This document shows, in pieces, positions 34,944 to 47,797 of a stretch of DNA of 64,000 bases. The stretch comes from Xiphophorus maculatus (Eukaryota > Chordata > Actinopteri > Cyprinodontiformes > Poeciliidae). The stretch lies in contig NC_036458.1 in NCBI RefSeq assembly GCF_002775205.1, positions 682,983-746,982 on the forward strand, read 5' to 3'. Position numbers and translations under genes: made by a program. The notes below the pieces were generated by a model, which worked only from the letters and a program-made list of their open reading frames with translations, did not search any database and was not told the DNA's origin. The stretch's first letter is position 1. Each line of letters opens with the position of its first letter.

Positions 34944-35060
34944 CTGAGAGCCTGAACGCCTCTCCACCGGTTAGCTCATCCTCCCAGCTGTGGGTCTGTG
35001 GGTTAACAGGCCGAAGCTCGGTCCGGTTCGGTTCAGTCCGGTCCGGACGCTATAGAGAAC
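34944..35060 (-). other. Probable noncoding first exon and promoter of wipf2
   Basis: On the minus strand GGCTCTCAG is followed by GTAGGAGC, a good donor at 34944/34943. It could join the acceptor CAGCAG one base before the ATG. The upstream DNA is GC-rich to about 35050. The transcription start is inferred only. Confidence 0.5.
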
Positions 35061-35818
35061 ACCGCTAGCTTGAGAGCTGCAGAGGCAACACGAGGTCACG
35101 TGATCTGAGTGTCTTGCTGCTGAAGCTGCTTTTATATTTATTTGGCTTTTTTTCAGCTGCCTTAAAAATTCATGCTATTTATTTTGCTTCCTGCTGTATT
35201 TTTTCTAGATATGTTTTTAAATAAAAAGCATTTTTATTTATTATTATTTGTAATTTTTTGTTGAGTCTGACATATATATATATATATATATATATAACTT
35301 TTACAGAGGAAAGTAAGAAATAAAAAGCTCCGAGAGCTTTTCAGTTCTTCAAATAGATCATGTGTCTTATGGAAAATGTTCTCCACATTAATGCAAGAAG
35401 TCAAGATTTTAACCAATCACTGAAAGTTAACATAGTAAAAGCAAGAAATCTATTGTTAAAAATCAGAAATTAAAACTCATAGGAACATGTTTACACGCAC
35501 TTTATAAAGGAAGTAAAAATCCAATCAGATTTATTATAAATGAAAATAAACGGAGAAGCTTAAAGAAAGAATTGAAAGAGTATTAAAATAGACAAAGAAA
35601 GACAAACTTTACTCCCAAAAATCTACTGGGAAACATCCCGTGAATGATGATCAATTTAGTAGTTAAAGAATTGATATAATTGTTATAGAATTGACTGTTT
35701 ATCTGCTGTTTTACCCTCTAGTCCAGTAGGTGGCGGTAATAGACCTCCACGCTGGTTGCTCACCGCTTGAAAACACCAACAGAGGAAGAAGAAGAAGCGG
35801 GGAGATTTGAAAACAAAA
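35061..35818. other. Shared upstream region of wipf2 (-) and zwint (+)
   Basis: The two genes are head to head. The interval is AT-rich, with an (AT)n tract at about 35271-35297, and no other gene is seen. GAGGAAGAAGAAGAAGCGG lies just 5' of the zwint ATG. Confidence 0.55.
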
Positions 35819-38034
35819 ATGGCGAAAGTTCGGAGGTAAGTTTTCTCTGAAAGATTTGAAAATCTTTTAGATTGTTGTTAAAAAGTTATTTAATTTGAAG
35901 GACTTTTAACTTCCTGATATACAAGTATAAGTATATACCTGTAAAATGATCTTAAGCATTAAAAACGGCATTTTTATTAATTAATCCCAGTCCGGTTTTG
36001 TCTGAATCTGACGCTCTGTTTCTGTCGGCCAGAGTTCTGGAGCGCTGTGACCCGGTCCTGTTGGAGCCCTGCGGGGAGCCCGAACCGGACTGCGCCGAGG
36101 CAGCAGGGACGGTTCTGTTCCTCACGGTTAGTACCTGGTCTCTGGTCCAATCATTCACGGAACACCTGATGTCCGTGGTTCCGAACCCAAATCTCTTTTA
36201 TCAGCATTATGAGAGTTGTGCTGTAAAATGATTCCGCCCGGAACAGAATAATGCAAATGTATAAGTCAAGACCTTTTGTGTTAAAACCTCTAACCTTGTG
36301 AGGAATCGAGTTTGTGTTAAAGCTGTTAATAAAATGAACGGAAGTTAATACAAAGCCCTCATATGTACAGAAATACAAACTTGTGTGTGTGTGTGTGTGT
36401 GTGTGTGTAGGAGAGTCGACGAGTCCAGAAGGTTCTGTGGCGTCAGCTGTTTGTTCTGGACTCCATGATGTTCTTACTGAAAGACCTTGAATCTGCCCAG
36501 CAACTGATGACACTGCCCTGTCCCCCGCCATCTGGTACACACACACACACACACACACATTTACCTGGATGGACGTTTTACTGAAATGTGTTGGAATCAA
36601 TAAAACAGGAGGTGCTGCAGCTTTAGTGCAGGTGTGTGTGTGTATTTACCTCTGTGTGTGTGTGTCAGAGGGCGGGGCTCGCAGCAGGTGGAAGGCTCTG
36701 AAGGCGGAGACCAGGTCAGGGATGGAGGAGACGGAGTCGCTGCTCAGATCCCTGCAGGACCGAGTCCAACAAGTCCAGCACAGGAGAGACAGAGTCACAG
36801 CGCTGCTGCAGCTGCTGCACATCAAGGTGGACACACACACAGAGAAATACACACACCCCTGCTCCGTCCACATCGTTCTTATGCCCCGCCCCCGTTTCCC
36901 CGGCAGCGGCAGCATCAGGATCAGCTCATTGTGTCGCTGCTGAAGGCCCAGAATGCTTTGCAGTCATGTGACCTACAGCTGGAGCAGCTGAGGGCGGAGT
37001 CAGAGGCGGCGCTCCATCAGCTGGTGTCATGGCGGCGCCTCAGAGACCTGTGAGTAGATGAGGCACATGACCGGTGAGGGGAGAGGCTCTGATTGGCCGT
37101 TAACTCTTACTTCCTGTCAGGCTGCAGGAACACGCCACGGCCACACAGGAAGTGATGCAGATGCAGCTCCTTTCTGTCGACCAATCAGAGCTGCTGCTGG
37201 AGATCAGGCCCCGCCTCCCTTCCCAGCCATCAGCCAATGAGCTGCCGCCACCGAGGCTGGTGGTCAGCTGGCGCCATGACGACAGATTCACCCTGCAGGT
37301 AACGCTCAGACCTGTAAATGCTGCTGCTGATGTCACTTCCTGTCCATGTGACCATGTGACCTGCGTCTCCAGGTGGAGGAGGAGTTAGCCGGGCAGGTGG
37401 AGGGCTGCGGGTCGGGACGTCGCGACGTGCTCAGCGCCGCCCTGCTGGACGTCCTGCAGAGCTACATGGGCCAGGCGGCGCTGCTGGCCGAGATCCACAG
37501 CCTCAGGGCCAGGTGAGGCCACGCTCCCCGTCCAGCCCAGGTGGTCTTGCTGTGTCGTATCTGATGTCCGGCATTGTGTTGCAGCTTCGCCATCGACTGG
37601 TGCCCGGCGAAGCGCCTGCTGGTCTACCTGAAGTCGGCGGCGCTGGTTTGCCACCTGCAGGTGGAGGACGGCTACCCTGCAGCCGGGTCGGCCCGGCTCA
37701 GCTCGGTGCTGCGGGACGGACGGCCAGTCGACACGCAGGGACTGAAGGTACCGCAGCCTCTGATTGGCCGCTCTGTGAGCCAATAGGAGTGTCTCTGTAC
37801 CGTCCAATCAGAAGCGGCTACAGTTTAGATGTCAAACCATTTAGAGAAAGTTTCAGCAGATTTGTCACCTGATTCCAGATTATTCTGAATTACTGATGAG
37901 ATTATTGGATAAACTGAGTCAGATTATTGATTATTGATCTGATCGGTTTCTCTGTTTCTGTCTTCCAGCCTCGTAAAGCTGAACTCTCTCTGACCGACTG
38001 GCTGGTTTTCCTCTGCAGTAGTCCGCTCATCTGA
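35819..38034 (+). CDS. zwint: ZW10 interactor-like kinetochore protein, nine exons
   Basis: Exons: 35819-35835, 36033-36126, 36411-36534, 36669-36826, 36907-37049, 37121-37298, 37373-37512, 37585-37747, 37969-38034; 360 residues, all GT-AG. ZWINT binds KNL1 and helps recruit the ZW10/RZZ checkpoint complex. The N-terminal part follows human ZWINT as I recall it: LLEPCGEPEP, VLWRQLFVLDSMMFLLKDLE, and ARSRWKALKAETRSGMEETE, followed by a long heptad coiled coil (about residues 95-215). Human ZWINT ends soon after the coiled coil at 277 residues. This protein continues with about 120 further residues (SWRHDDRFTLQVEEELAG ... SFAIDWCPAKRLLVYLKSAA) in a mixed alpha/beta pattern that resembles an RWD-type fold. 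Orthology is inferred from the coiled-coil half; a different fish-specific kinetochore gene is possible. A poly(A) signal AATAAA is at 38144. Confidence 0.65.
36384..36410. repeat. (GT)n tract abutting a zwint splice acceptor
   Basis: About 12 GT units form the end of intron 2 and run directly into the acceptor GTGTGTGTAG (exon starts 36411), in place of a usual polypyrimidine tract. A (CA)n tract lies at 36538-36560 just inside the next intron. Confidence 0.9.
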
Positions 38035-39852
38035 AGGAGGGACAAGCTGTCCTCCAGTCTGTCCCAGTCTGACCTCCAGTCTGTCCCAGTCTGTCTCTCA
38101 GGTTTTTCTCCCTTTTCTGTTTTGTGTTACTTTGATATAAAATAATAAAATAAACTCTCTAACCATAGTAACGGATTAATTTTTCACACGTGAAAATATT
38201 CTCTAATGTTTCTGGTTCAAGTTTGTGGGGGGAAATAATCCATCTACATTTACTTATCTATATCTATTTAGATCCATATGTTATAAAAATACTTATATAC
38301 ATTTATGAACCTATATAGTTAGTTTATATAGTCATATGAATATTCTGTATTGATTAATTTGTATGTATTTACACATATTATGTAATCTAGAAAAATAATT
38401 TTTATAAATAATTTTTAAAATATTTCCTGGTGGATGTAAAAATTTTAAATAGTATATAAAATCAAAAATACTTTGAATTAAATTAGTCACTGTAGTTTTT
38501 TTCTAAATAAAACAAATACAATGGAAACTAAACCATAAAACCTCCTAATGTAAATAAAATCTGAATTTAAGCAGCTTATGGTTGAAACGGTTTTTAACAG
38601 TAAACAAACCGAAGCTGTCATTCTGCAAGCCGCCGCCAGGAGCCGCTGTTCGCCTCCACTGCAGCTCTGTGACGTAGCATGTCTTCCCGTCTGAACTTGC
38701 ACCTGATGTTCATGAATCACACGTTATCTGATGATGATGATGACGCAGATCAGGTGAGCGCGTGCAGCCACGGAGTCACGTGACCAGATAAAATAAATTA
38801 ATACTGCAGGTAAATACAGACTGGCGGTCTGCCTCTGCTGACGGAAGGTTTGAAACTTTCCCCATCCTACTCATCTCTTTCAGCATTGGGTTAACACCAG
38901 AACCGGAACCAGAACCTTTCAGTCCAGTTTAAAGCCGAACTCTGTGATTTCAGCAGGAAACTGACTCAAAGTTTAGCTCGGCTCCACTTCCGGCCAGCTG
39001 GCGCCTGATTGGTTGGATTTATCCCAACAGGAGCGAGCGACCAACCATCCATCCATCCATCCATCCACGTCGGAAGGGGTGCAGCGAGATTTTTACTAAT
39101 TCGGCAGAATTTTTTAATTTAACATTTTATTATAAAAATCATGAATTAAACTCCTTCCATCATAAAGATTTTAATTATTAAAAGCTGTTTGGTGTTTTAT
39201 TGGTTTTAGGCAGGCGAAGCGGTGAAAGCAGGAAATGAGTCACAGATCAGCATCTTCAGATCAGAATTTATAGAAATACTTAAATGGTTTTGCAAACATT
39301 AAAATACAGACATGAGAAGATTTCCTGCCTGAACACTTTGTGCTTCTGCTGCTCATCCAGAGGCTTCAGAGTTTCACACAGACGAGTAACAAACAGCAAC
39401 ACTTCAAGTATATCTGGATGTTTCAGTATTTACAGGTCTAATTTTCAGCAGAGGCGCCACTCAGCATCTCGCCGTCTCATTGGTCCACGGAGCTGCCTCC
39501 TCTCCTCATTGGCTGCTGGTGCCGACGGGGGCGGAGTTAATCCCTCAGAGCAAATGGAAGAGCTGAACCTGAAGCACCTAGTGCTGGAAGTCTGGATCAG
39601 CAGAGCTCCTAAACATCTGGATGGGCTGATCTGCTGACAGGTGCAGATGTTTTGTGAACGAGGGTCCTGCCAAAAAGCAGGAGACTTTTGGAAGAAGATC
39701 TTTGTTTCCATCCAGCTGCTCTGGAGAGCACCAGGGATGATGATGATGATGGTCTTGACAGGAAGTGGGAATGTATGATAGTTCGGATCAGGCGAGCAGA
39801 CTCTTATTTTGGCGGGCGCATGTGTCTGTTCCAGCAGTGCGCTGCAGGGTCA
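38035..39852. other. Region between zwint and nr1d1 3' ends
   Basis: The two genes converge here. It contains the zwint poly(A) signal (38144-38149), AT-rich sequence to 38500, a short (CCAT)n at about 39046-39066, and probably the nr1d1 3' UTR (minus-strand AATAAA candidate at 39126-39131). No coding gene is supported. Confidence 0.5.
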
Positions 39853-42800
39853 TCAGGGGTCGATGCGGAAGGACAGCAGCTTCTCTGAGTGCATGTTGTT
39901 GAGCGTCCGCAGGTCTGGTAGCCGCAGCAGCAGCTTGGTGAAGCGCGGTGAATCCATGACAGGCGGTTCACCGTCGGCGCCGCCGGCCGTCTTGTTGACC
40001 AGACGGCGAAGTGTCCGGATCAGGTTCTCCTGCAGATGCTCCACGGACGACAGGTTCTCGATGCCGGACCGATCTGTGAAGGAATAATGGCAGTTAGGTC
40101 ACTGACACCAGTTACCTAGCAACCAGAGCCCATACCTTAGCAACCAGCAAAGGAGGAGGAGGCTACCTGTTAGTGTTTGCTTTAGACAAGCTAACAAACT
40201 AGCGACTGCTAACCCTAGTTTATCCAATGCTAACGCTGGCCTATCCAGTGCTAATGCTAGCATATCCAAAGCTAATGCTAGCATATCCAAGGCCTATGTT
40301 AAACTACCAAATGCTAAAGTTAACCTACTCCATGATAAAGCTAACCAATCTATTGCTAACCCTAGTCTATCCGAAGTTACCGCTAACCCATTCAAGGCTA
40401 GTGATAGCATGTACATTGCTAAAGCTAACCTAACCAATGTTATTCTTAACCTAGCTTATCTGTGCTAACATTCAGCAGAGGAAGAAGGCTATCCAGTAGG
40501 AGGCTATCAGCTTAGGAATGCTAGTCTCCAAAGCTAACGCTAGCCCATAGCTTGTAGCCTCTTTGTCATTAGCCAGTGCTGGCAGCTGCAGTTACCGGCC
40601 AGGATGAAAAAGGGCAGCCAATCAAAGGAAGTAGCCACTGCTGGATGCGCAGCAATCTTAGTCTAGTTTGTTTAGGGTTGGGGTCACTTTCAAACCTAAG
40701 GACGTTGTACCAACTGTATGGCAATGGCAGCACCATACTGTGGGCTTTTTCATTGCAAATCAAAGTAGTTCAAAAGGAGGACGGCTGTTAGCTGGTAGGG
40801 AGACACCTGGAGGTCCAGGAGGCGTGTTGACGCTCACCTGCAGACACCAGCACCACGGCGGTGAACAGCCCAAGCTCTTCGGCGCTCAGCGCCAGCGAAG
40901 CTAGCTTCTGACTGAAGACAAACATGGCTGCCAGCAGCTCGTTCATCCCCATCGCATGGAGCTCCTCCAAAGAGTAGGTGGCGCCAGAGACAAACGTCAC
41001 CGTCTGTTCCTTCATGTTGAACAGTGACGAGAAGCGCACCATCAATACCTGGAGCGAGAAGAAACAAACGTTTCTATATTTTATCTAGAAAAACAAGAAC
41101 ATAAAATATGTAATAAATATATATAAATGTTCTCTCAATGTTTCCCTTAGTTAGGCAAGAATCACTAACTTTAAATAATTATTAGGAGTCTATTTACAAA
41201 GTGACAGACGCTAAACTCTCTTGGTTAATAAGTCAAATAAATATGGATTTGGCTAACAGTAGCTAACTTTTTTAAAATAGAATTTGACAGAATTGATTAA
41301 CAGAATCTCTTTAGAGCACAAACAGGTCAGGCTAACCTTAGCTAAGAAAACTTGTTTTTGTTAGGTAGAAGTATAAACTTATAAATTCCTAAATCATGAC
41401 CCTGATGTCTGTGATGACATCATGGTTTACCTCGAAGGTGCCTGCTTTCAGCAGGGTGACCTGGTCGTTCTGGGTCAGAGCGTTGAATCCTGGGATATGC
41501 TTGGCGAACTCCACCACTTCCCTGACGGCAGGCGCGAACGACAGCGAGAAGTCCTCCCAGATCTCCTGGGGCGTCTTTAAAGGGTCGGCATGGGGCTGCA
41601 AGTTCATTGGACAAGCCTGGGAACGATAAGATCCTGTTAAGCTAGCAGCACTTAGCGGAGGTTAAGCTAGCAGCAGTTAGCGATGGGCATTAGCATCCCA
41701 GGTCTTACCAGAACAATCCCAGAGCGACTCTTCGGTGGACAGCTCTGCCTCTGGGTCATATGACTCTGTCCTCCAATCACATTGCTGGAATGCTGACTCC
41801 ACCCCTTGTTGCCATGGTGATTGCTTGTGTTCTTGTGACTCTGCTGCAGGAAGCAGTCCATGGTGTTTTGGTGATTATTGTTTTTGCTGAAACCGTTCCA
41901 AACGCGGTTGGGACAAAGCTCCGCCCCCCCAGGGTGGCGGTGGGCGGGGCTAAGCTGCGGATCGCTCAGCTTGTCGTGCGCGTACAGGAAGGTTTCACGG
42001 TGCGCGCAGGCGATGGTGCTGATGGTGGAGTGGATCCCAGGGCTGAGGGGCGGCGAGGAAGGGGGAGGAACAGGAGGAGACGGCTGGGAGCCGATGGCGC
42101 CCTCTTGTGAGGAAGAGGAGGAAGAGGACAGGCTGGCGCGCTGGAAGTCGCTCTGCAGCTGGTCGTTCACCATGTTGTTCATGGCGCTCTGCATCTCCGC
42201 CAGCATCCGCTGCTTCTCGCGCTTCGGGATGCGGCCGAAACGCACGGCTGCAGAAAGAAGAGGAGGAGGAGGAAGGTGAGAGCAGGAAGGGGGCGGAGCC
42301 TGAGATACCCTGGACAGCTCCCCCGGTGGACAGGTGAGGTGTCATAATCTACCAAGTATCTATGACAAATTACAATGACTTATAAATATTTAAACATGTC
42401 ATCATTTTTAAATATATACAATAAATACAAAAGTAATTTATTAAATATAGAATAAATTATATATTATTTCATGATTTAATAAATTATTTCAGAGAAGCAA
42501 ACAAGGAATAAATTGTCTTGACTTGTTGAAGCAGCCAATCAGACATCAGGGTTTCCCCTAGTCCTGCCCACTGAGGTTAATGGCTAAAGTTAAATTAGAT
42601 AAGATAAGATATATCTTTATTGTCATTGTCACAAGGACAACGAAATTCAAAAGGTGCCATCAGTCGGTGCACATGCCCAAAAACAAAAAATAACTGTCTC
42701 ACAATTCACACACAACGCAAGAATCAACAAACTGGCAAAAAAAAACACTTAATAAGAACAGCCACATTCTCACATCCATCATTTATGATGATTAATGTTT

Positions 42801-45800
42801 GTTTTTGATTGCATTTAGTTTTGTTATTGCTGTCGGGTAGAAACTGCCCTATTATATATAATTATATATATATATATATTATTATATATTATTATATATT
42901 TATTATATATATTATATTTATTATATAATTATATATAAATATATTATTATTTTATATTATTATATATTTATATATATTATAATTATTATATATAATTATA
43001 ATTATTATATATAATTATATAATAACCCTAAATTACCCTAGTTTAAATTAATTCACGATTCAGACCAGGAACATGAAATAATTTATTAAATCATGAAATA
43101 ATTATATTGTGTTCTTAAAAGAGAATCAGATCATTTAATTGCGACACATGATTGATTCTATATTTAATGACGTTTCACTCAATAACTGCAATGTTTTTGA
43201 GGGAAACGCCGTGGACTCTGATTCCAGGTTGTTGCAGCGGTGGGTGACGGCGCGGCGCGACGGCGCGGTGCGACGGCGGCGGCGGACTCACCGTCTCGGC
43301 TCATGCCCACAGAGAGGCACTTCTTGAAGCGGCACTGCTGGCAGCGGTTCCTGTTGGTCCTCATGATGCTGCAGCTCTCGCTCTTCACACACTTCTTGTA
43401 CTGGATGTTCTGCTGGATGCTGCGCCGAAAGAAGCCTTTGCATCCCTCGCAGGCGTGAACGCCGTAGTGGAAGCCGGACGCCACGTCTCCGCAGACCTTA
43501 CAGAGCAGCACCATGCCGTTCAGCTCTGAAACAAACCAGACCGTCAGGAAGTGCTGACAGCTTCACGTTACAGTTAGCTGCATCCAGAGAGCCACCACAC
43601 GGTTTGCTACGCAGTCAAACATCAGCAGCCAAAACATTGTCTGGGGTTTTTCAACTGTTTTAGACTCATTCTGATGAGCTGAATCCAAAAATCACATTGG
43701 TTTTACTCTATCAGGTCAACTTTCTGAACTATGGAGCAACATCAGCATCAAAATGCATTTGTTGTTCTCACATGTGGATCGGTTTCCTGAGGAGATTCCA
43801 GGTGTAATTAACCTTATCAGAGTTTATTAATCCAAGTTTGTGATATTTAATGAATACACTTTTAGAAAACTTGTTATTCTCTTGAACTTGTTTTGGATGA
43901 GAAATTTTGACGGAATCAATTAAGTCACAAAAATCAATTTAGTCAGAAGATCGGATAAGAATAAAACCCTGACTGAGAAACATGGATCCCAATTTTGGAT
44001 TCAGCAGGGCAAAGTCCAAATTCAGTTGAAAAAAACATAAACAGCTTCCAAAAAATATTTTTAGTAACCCAGAGTTATTTAGCCTGAAAGAAAATTGAGA
44101 TAGATTTTTCAAACTTATTTTTTCTAAATGTTATTCATTCATTTCTAAATGTCACAGTTCCAAACTAAGTATTTAGTTAGCAAACTAAGTTTTTAGCTTC
44201 AAAGGAAATGTTTCGTTTCTAATGAAACATTTAGCTAGCAAACTAACTATTAGCTTGCTAGCTAAATGTTTAGTTAGCAAGCTACGTTTTTAGCTCTAAA
44301 CCAAATATTTAGTCATTATGCAAAATATTTACCTGCAAAATAAATATTTAGTCAGCAAACCTTTGACTAAATTAATAATAGATATTTAGCGCCAAACAGT
44401 TTGAAAACTAAATTGTTTGTAAACTATATATTTAGTTTGAAAATGTGACATTTATAAATGAATGAAAATAAGTTTGAAAATAAACCTCCATTTTCTTTCA
44501 GGATAAATAAACCAAATTATTGCTGCTGATGTTTAACTGCCTCACAGGAAACCGGAAACGGATCCATCTTCACCACTTACTGGTCAAACTGGCCACAGAC
44601 TTGCTGGGCGATGCTCTGTGAGGGCCAGTGGCGTCAGCGGCAACGCCCCGCCCCCGCGGAGAGCCGCCTGCTGAGGAGGAGGAGCCGTCGTTGCTGAGGA
44701 AGGACGGCAGCGAGGAAGAGGAGGAGGCGGAGCTGGCGTCCGAGTTCTCGCTGTCCACGGAGTCCGGGCTGGCCCTGGAGTCCGGGCTGGCCCTGGATGG
44801 GGAGCCGCCGCAGGAGCCCACGTAGGAGATGACGCCCCCTGCTGGAGGACAGAGGCCTGCAGGTGAGCATGGGCCCCTTCCCAAAGTATTCACACCCGGG
44901 TCCAAACACAAATTTCAAAATGTTTTCAGGAAAGACAAAGACTTTTTGAACAAATCAAATCTGAAAAGTGCGGCATGTGAATGAATCCAGCCCTCTTTAT
45001 TCTGATGCCGCTAAATAAAACCTACAGTGCCGCTGTCTGTTACCCTATGAGGAAAGAAAGGAGCAGAGCAAAAAGGAAGAAAGATGGAAGGATGGCTCGT
45101 TTCTAGCAGCCTGAGTTTCAGGCAGCAGATACAGGAAGTAGTGATGCAGCCAAGCTGCAGGCGGCTGCCACATGGAAACCGTTCTGCTGTTTCAATGACT
45201 GCTTCATCATCACCACATGTAGTTTAGCATGGCTGTGACATAATGTAGCATCCCTTTGGGTTAGCTTAGCAATACTCTGGGTTAGATTAGCTTCCATCTT
45301 GGTTAGATTAGCATCCATCTGGGTTAGCTTAGCATTACTCTGGGATAGTTTAGCATCACTGTAGGGTAGCTTAGCATCCCTGTGTCAAAATTTAGCATCC
45401 CTCTGGGTTAGCTTAGCAATACTCTGGGTTACATTAGCATTGCTCTGGGTTAGGTTAGCTTCCATCTTGGTTAGATTAGCATCCCTCTGGGTTAGGGTAG
45501 CATTACTCTGGGATAGTTTAGCATCCCTGTAGGGTAGCCTAGCATCCCTGTGACATAATGTAACATTACTTTGGGGCTGCTTAACATCTCTGTAGGTTAC
45601 AGTAGCATCTTAGCATCCATCTGTGGTAACCCAGCATCCCTCTGGGCTAGCTTACCATCGCTCTGGGGTAGTTTAGCAACCTAGCATACATCGTATAATA
45701 GCATAGCACACCTGTGTACTAACTTAGCATCCTAGCTCACATATATGGTAGTTCAGTATCCCTACTGGATAGCTTAGCATGTCTACGGTACTTTACAATC

Positions 45801-47735
45801 TTTCTGTGATAACTTAGCATCTGTCTTGGTTAGCTTAGCATCCCTCCGGGTTAGCTTAGCATTTGCTTGGAAGGTTATTTTCTTTTTGTTGTTGTTTTTA
45901 ATCCCTCTGAATCTTTTGCCTCTGGGTTTTAGTTCGACCTCCTTCTGGGTGTTTTCTGCATTTCTGGGTGTTTTTTTGCGTCTCTGTGAGGGAATTTAAT
46001 GTCTTCTTCGTCATATTTTAGAGGCTACGTGTAAATAAAAGCTAGCTATGAAGCGTGTAAACGGAGAGGTTTGATCCCTGCAGCCCTGACGGCTCTCTGA
46101 CGCCGGAGAGGAAATGGGACCGTAAAGAAGAATGGAGGTCTGGAGGCTGCAGCTTCACGCAGCATCTTCCTCCTCCTCCTCCTCTTCCTCTTTGTGCCAG
46201 CGGCGTCACGCCTCCAGGCCACGTGGCTCCTCCACACACACGGCCTCACAACGAGACTGTGGGAAGCCCCGCCCCCAGTCCTCACGTTCCACCACCCGTC
46301 AGTGTGACGTCACATTGACAGGAAGTCCCGCCCTCTCTCAGCCTGTTCCTCTGCTACTAGTTTTGGACGTTTTCTGTCTTTCTCTGGTTTGAATATTAAT
46401 TTACATTAGATCACTTTTACCAACAACAATAAAACATTTTAATTCTCATTTAGGAACAAACGTTATACAGGAAGGACAATCTCACAGTGCACCAAGTAAG
46501 AGATGTTACAGTAAGGACAGAATTTAATAAAGTTACCATCTTCTGACGTTTTCTCTGAGGTCACGCTGTGTGTCTCTGATAAACTCAGGTAAATGACCTG
46601 GACGTGTTTCACCCTGAAAGTGTGTCAAACACACCTGTGTGTAACATTAGAACGGCTGCAGCTCATTGGCTCGTTCCTTTTACAGGGAAAACAAAACTGT
46701 CCGTCCTGATTGGTTGGGAAATGTGACACTGATCTGACTGGACAGAGGACATACCTGACAACAGCTCACCTGCAGGAAAATACCTGCTCAGGTAACACAT
46801 GCTGCTCATCAGGAAACAACACATCACAGAGAACTACAACTCCCAGAATGCTTCACAGCCACTCAGAGAGCAAGACAGGGCTTCATCATACAGATAGAAA
46901 CCTGAAGTTCCTTTGACCTACGTCAGTTTAAGGTACAGACGGTAGCCATGGAGATGGCTCCAGCTGTAGCAGAGACTTATGGGTAACGTAGTCAGTGATA
47001 TGTTAGCTTTCAGAGAAGCTAGACCGTGTTGTCGTCTCAAAAGTATTCAAGCAAAAAAAGTAAATTTTACTTTCATTCCAAAAAAATATTAATTGTAAAT
47101 CTAAAACCTAAAAGGGAATGTTGCAGATTTCTGAATTACAAGAAAAGCATCTACAACAGAATCTGGGTTTCTTTCAAAATGCTGCTATTTTTAGCCAAAC
47201 TTAAAAAATTAAATAAAAGCTGATTGTTATGCTTTTTGCTGAGAGTCTCTGCTTAATGCAAAACTTAACATTTTCCTGTAAGAAAATGATGTGAAATAAT
47301 GTTAGTCTGACTACAAATAAAACCTCTCCACCTCCGTGTCATTTCTGAAATGCAGCTGGGGGCCACACACAATCACCCCAAGGCCCCCAGTGGCCCCCGG
47401 GCCGCCCTTTGGACATCCTGAGCAAGACCTTTCTGTTTGGACTGAGTCAGAATTTCAGCTTCAAATGATTCACGTCATCTCCAAACACCAAGCGACGCAA
47501 ACAATCCAAACCTCTGGAACCAGAAATACGACACGACAGGGGTCACCAGAGGTCAACGAGCTGGACTGATCAATTACTGATCAGTCTGCTATCAGGAAGC
47601 AGAAAGAGAGAACCAGCTTCCTGTCACGTTTCACACATCTTCACCCAGATTATCCTGGAATTAGCGTTAGCATAATCTGGAGACATCTTCCCAAAATTCC
47701 TTCAATGCTTCTTAAATCCAGGAAGCAGGATCAAT

Positions 47736-47797
<62 letters not shown>

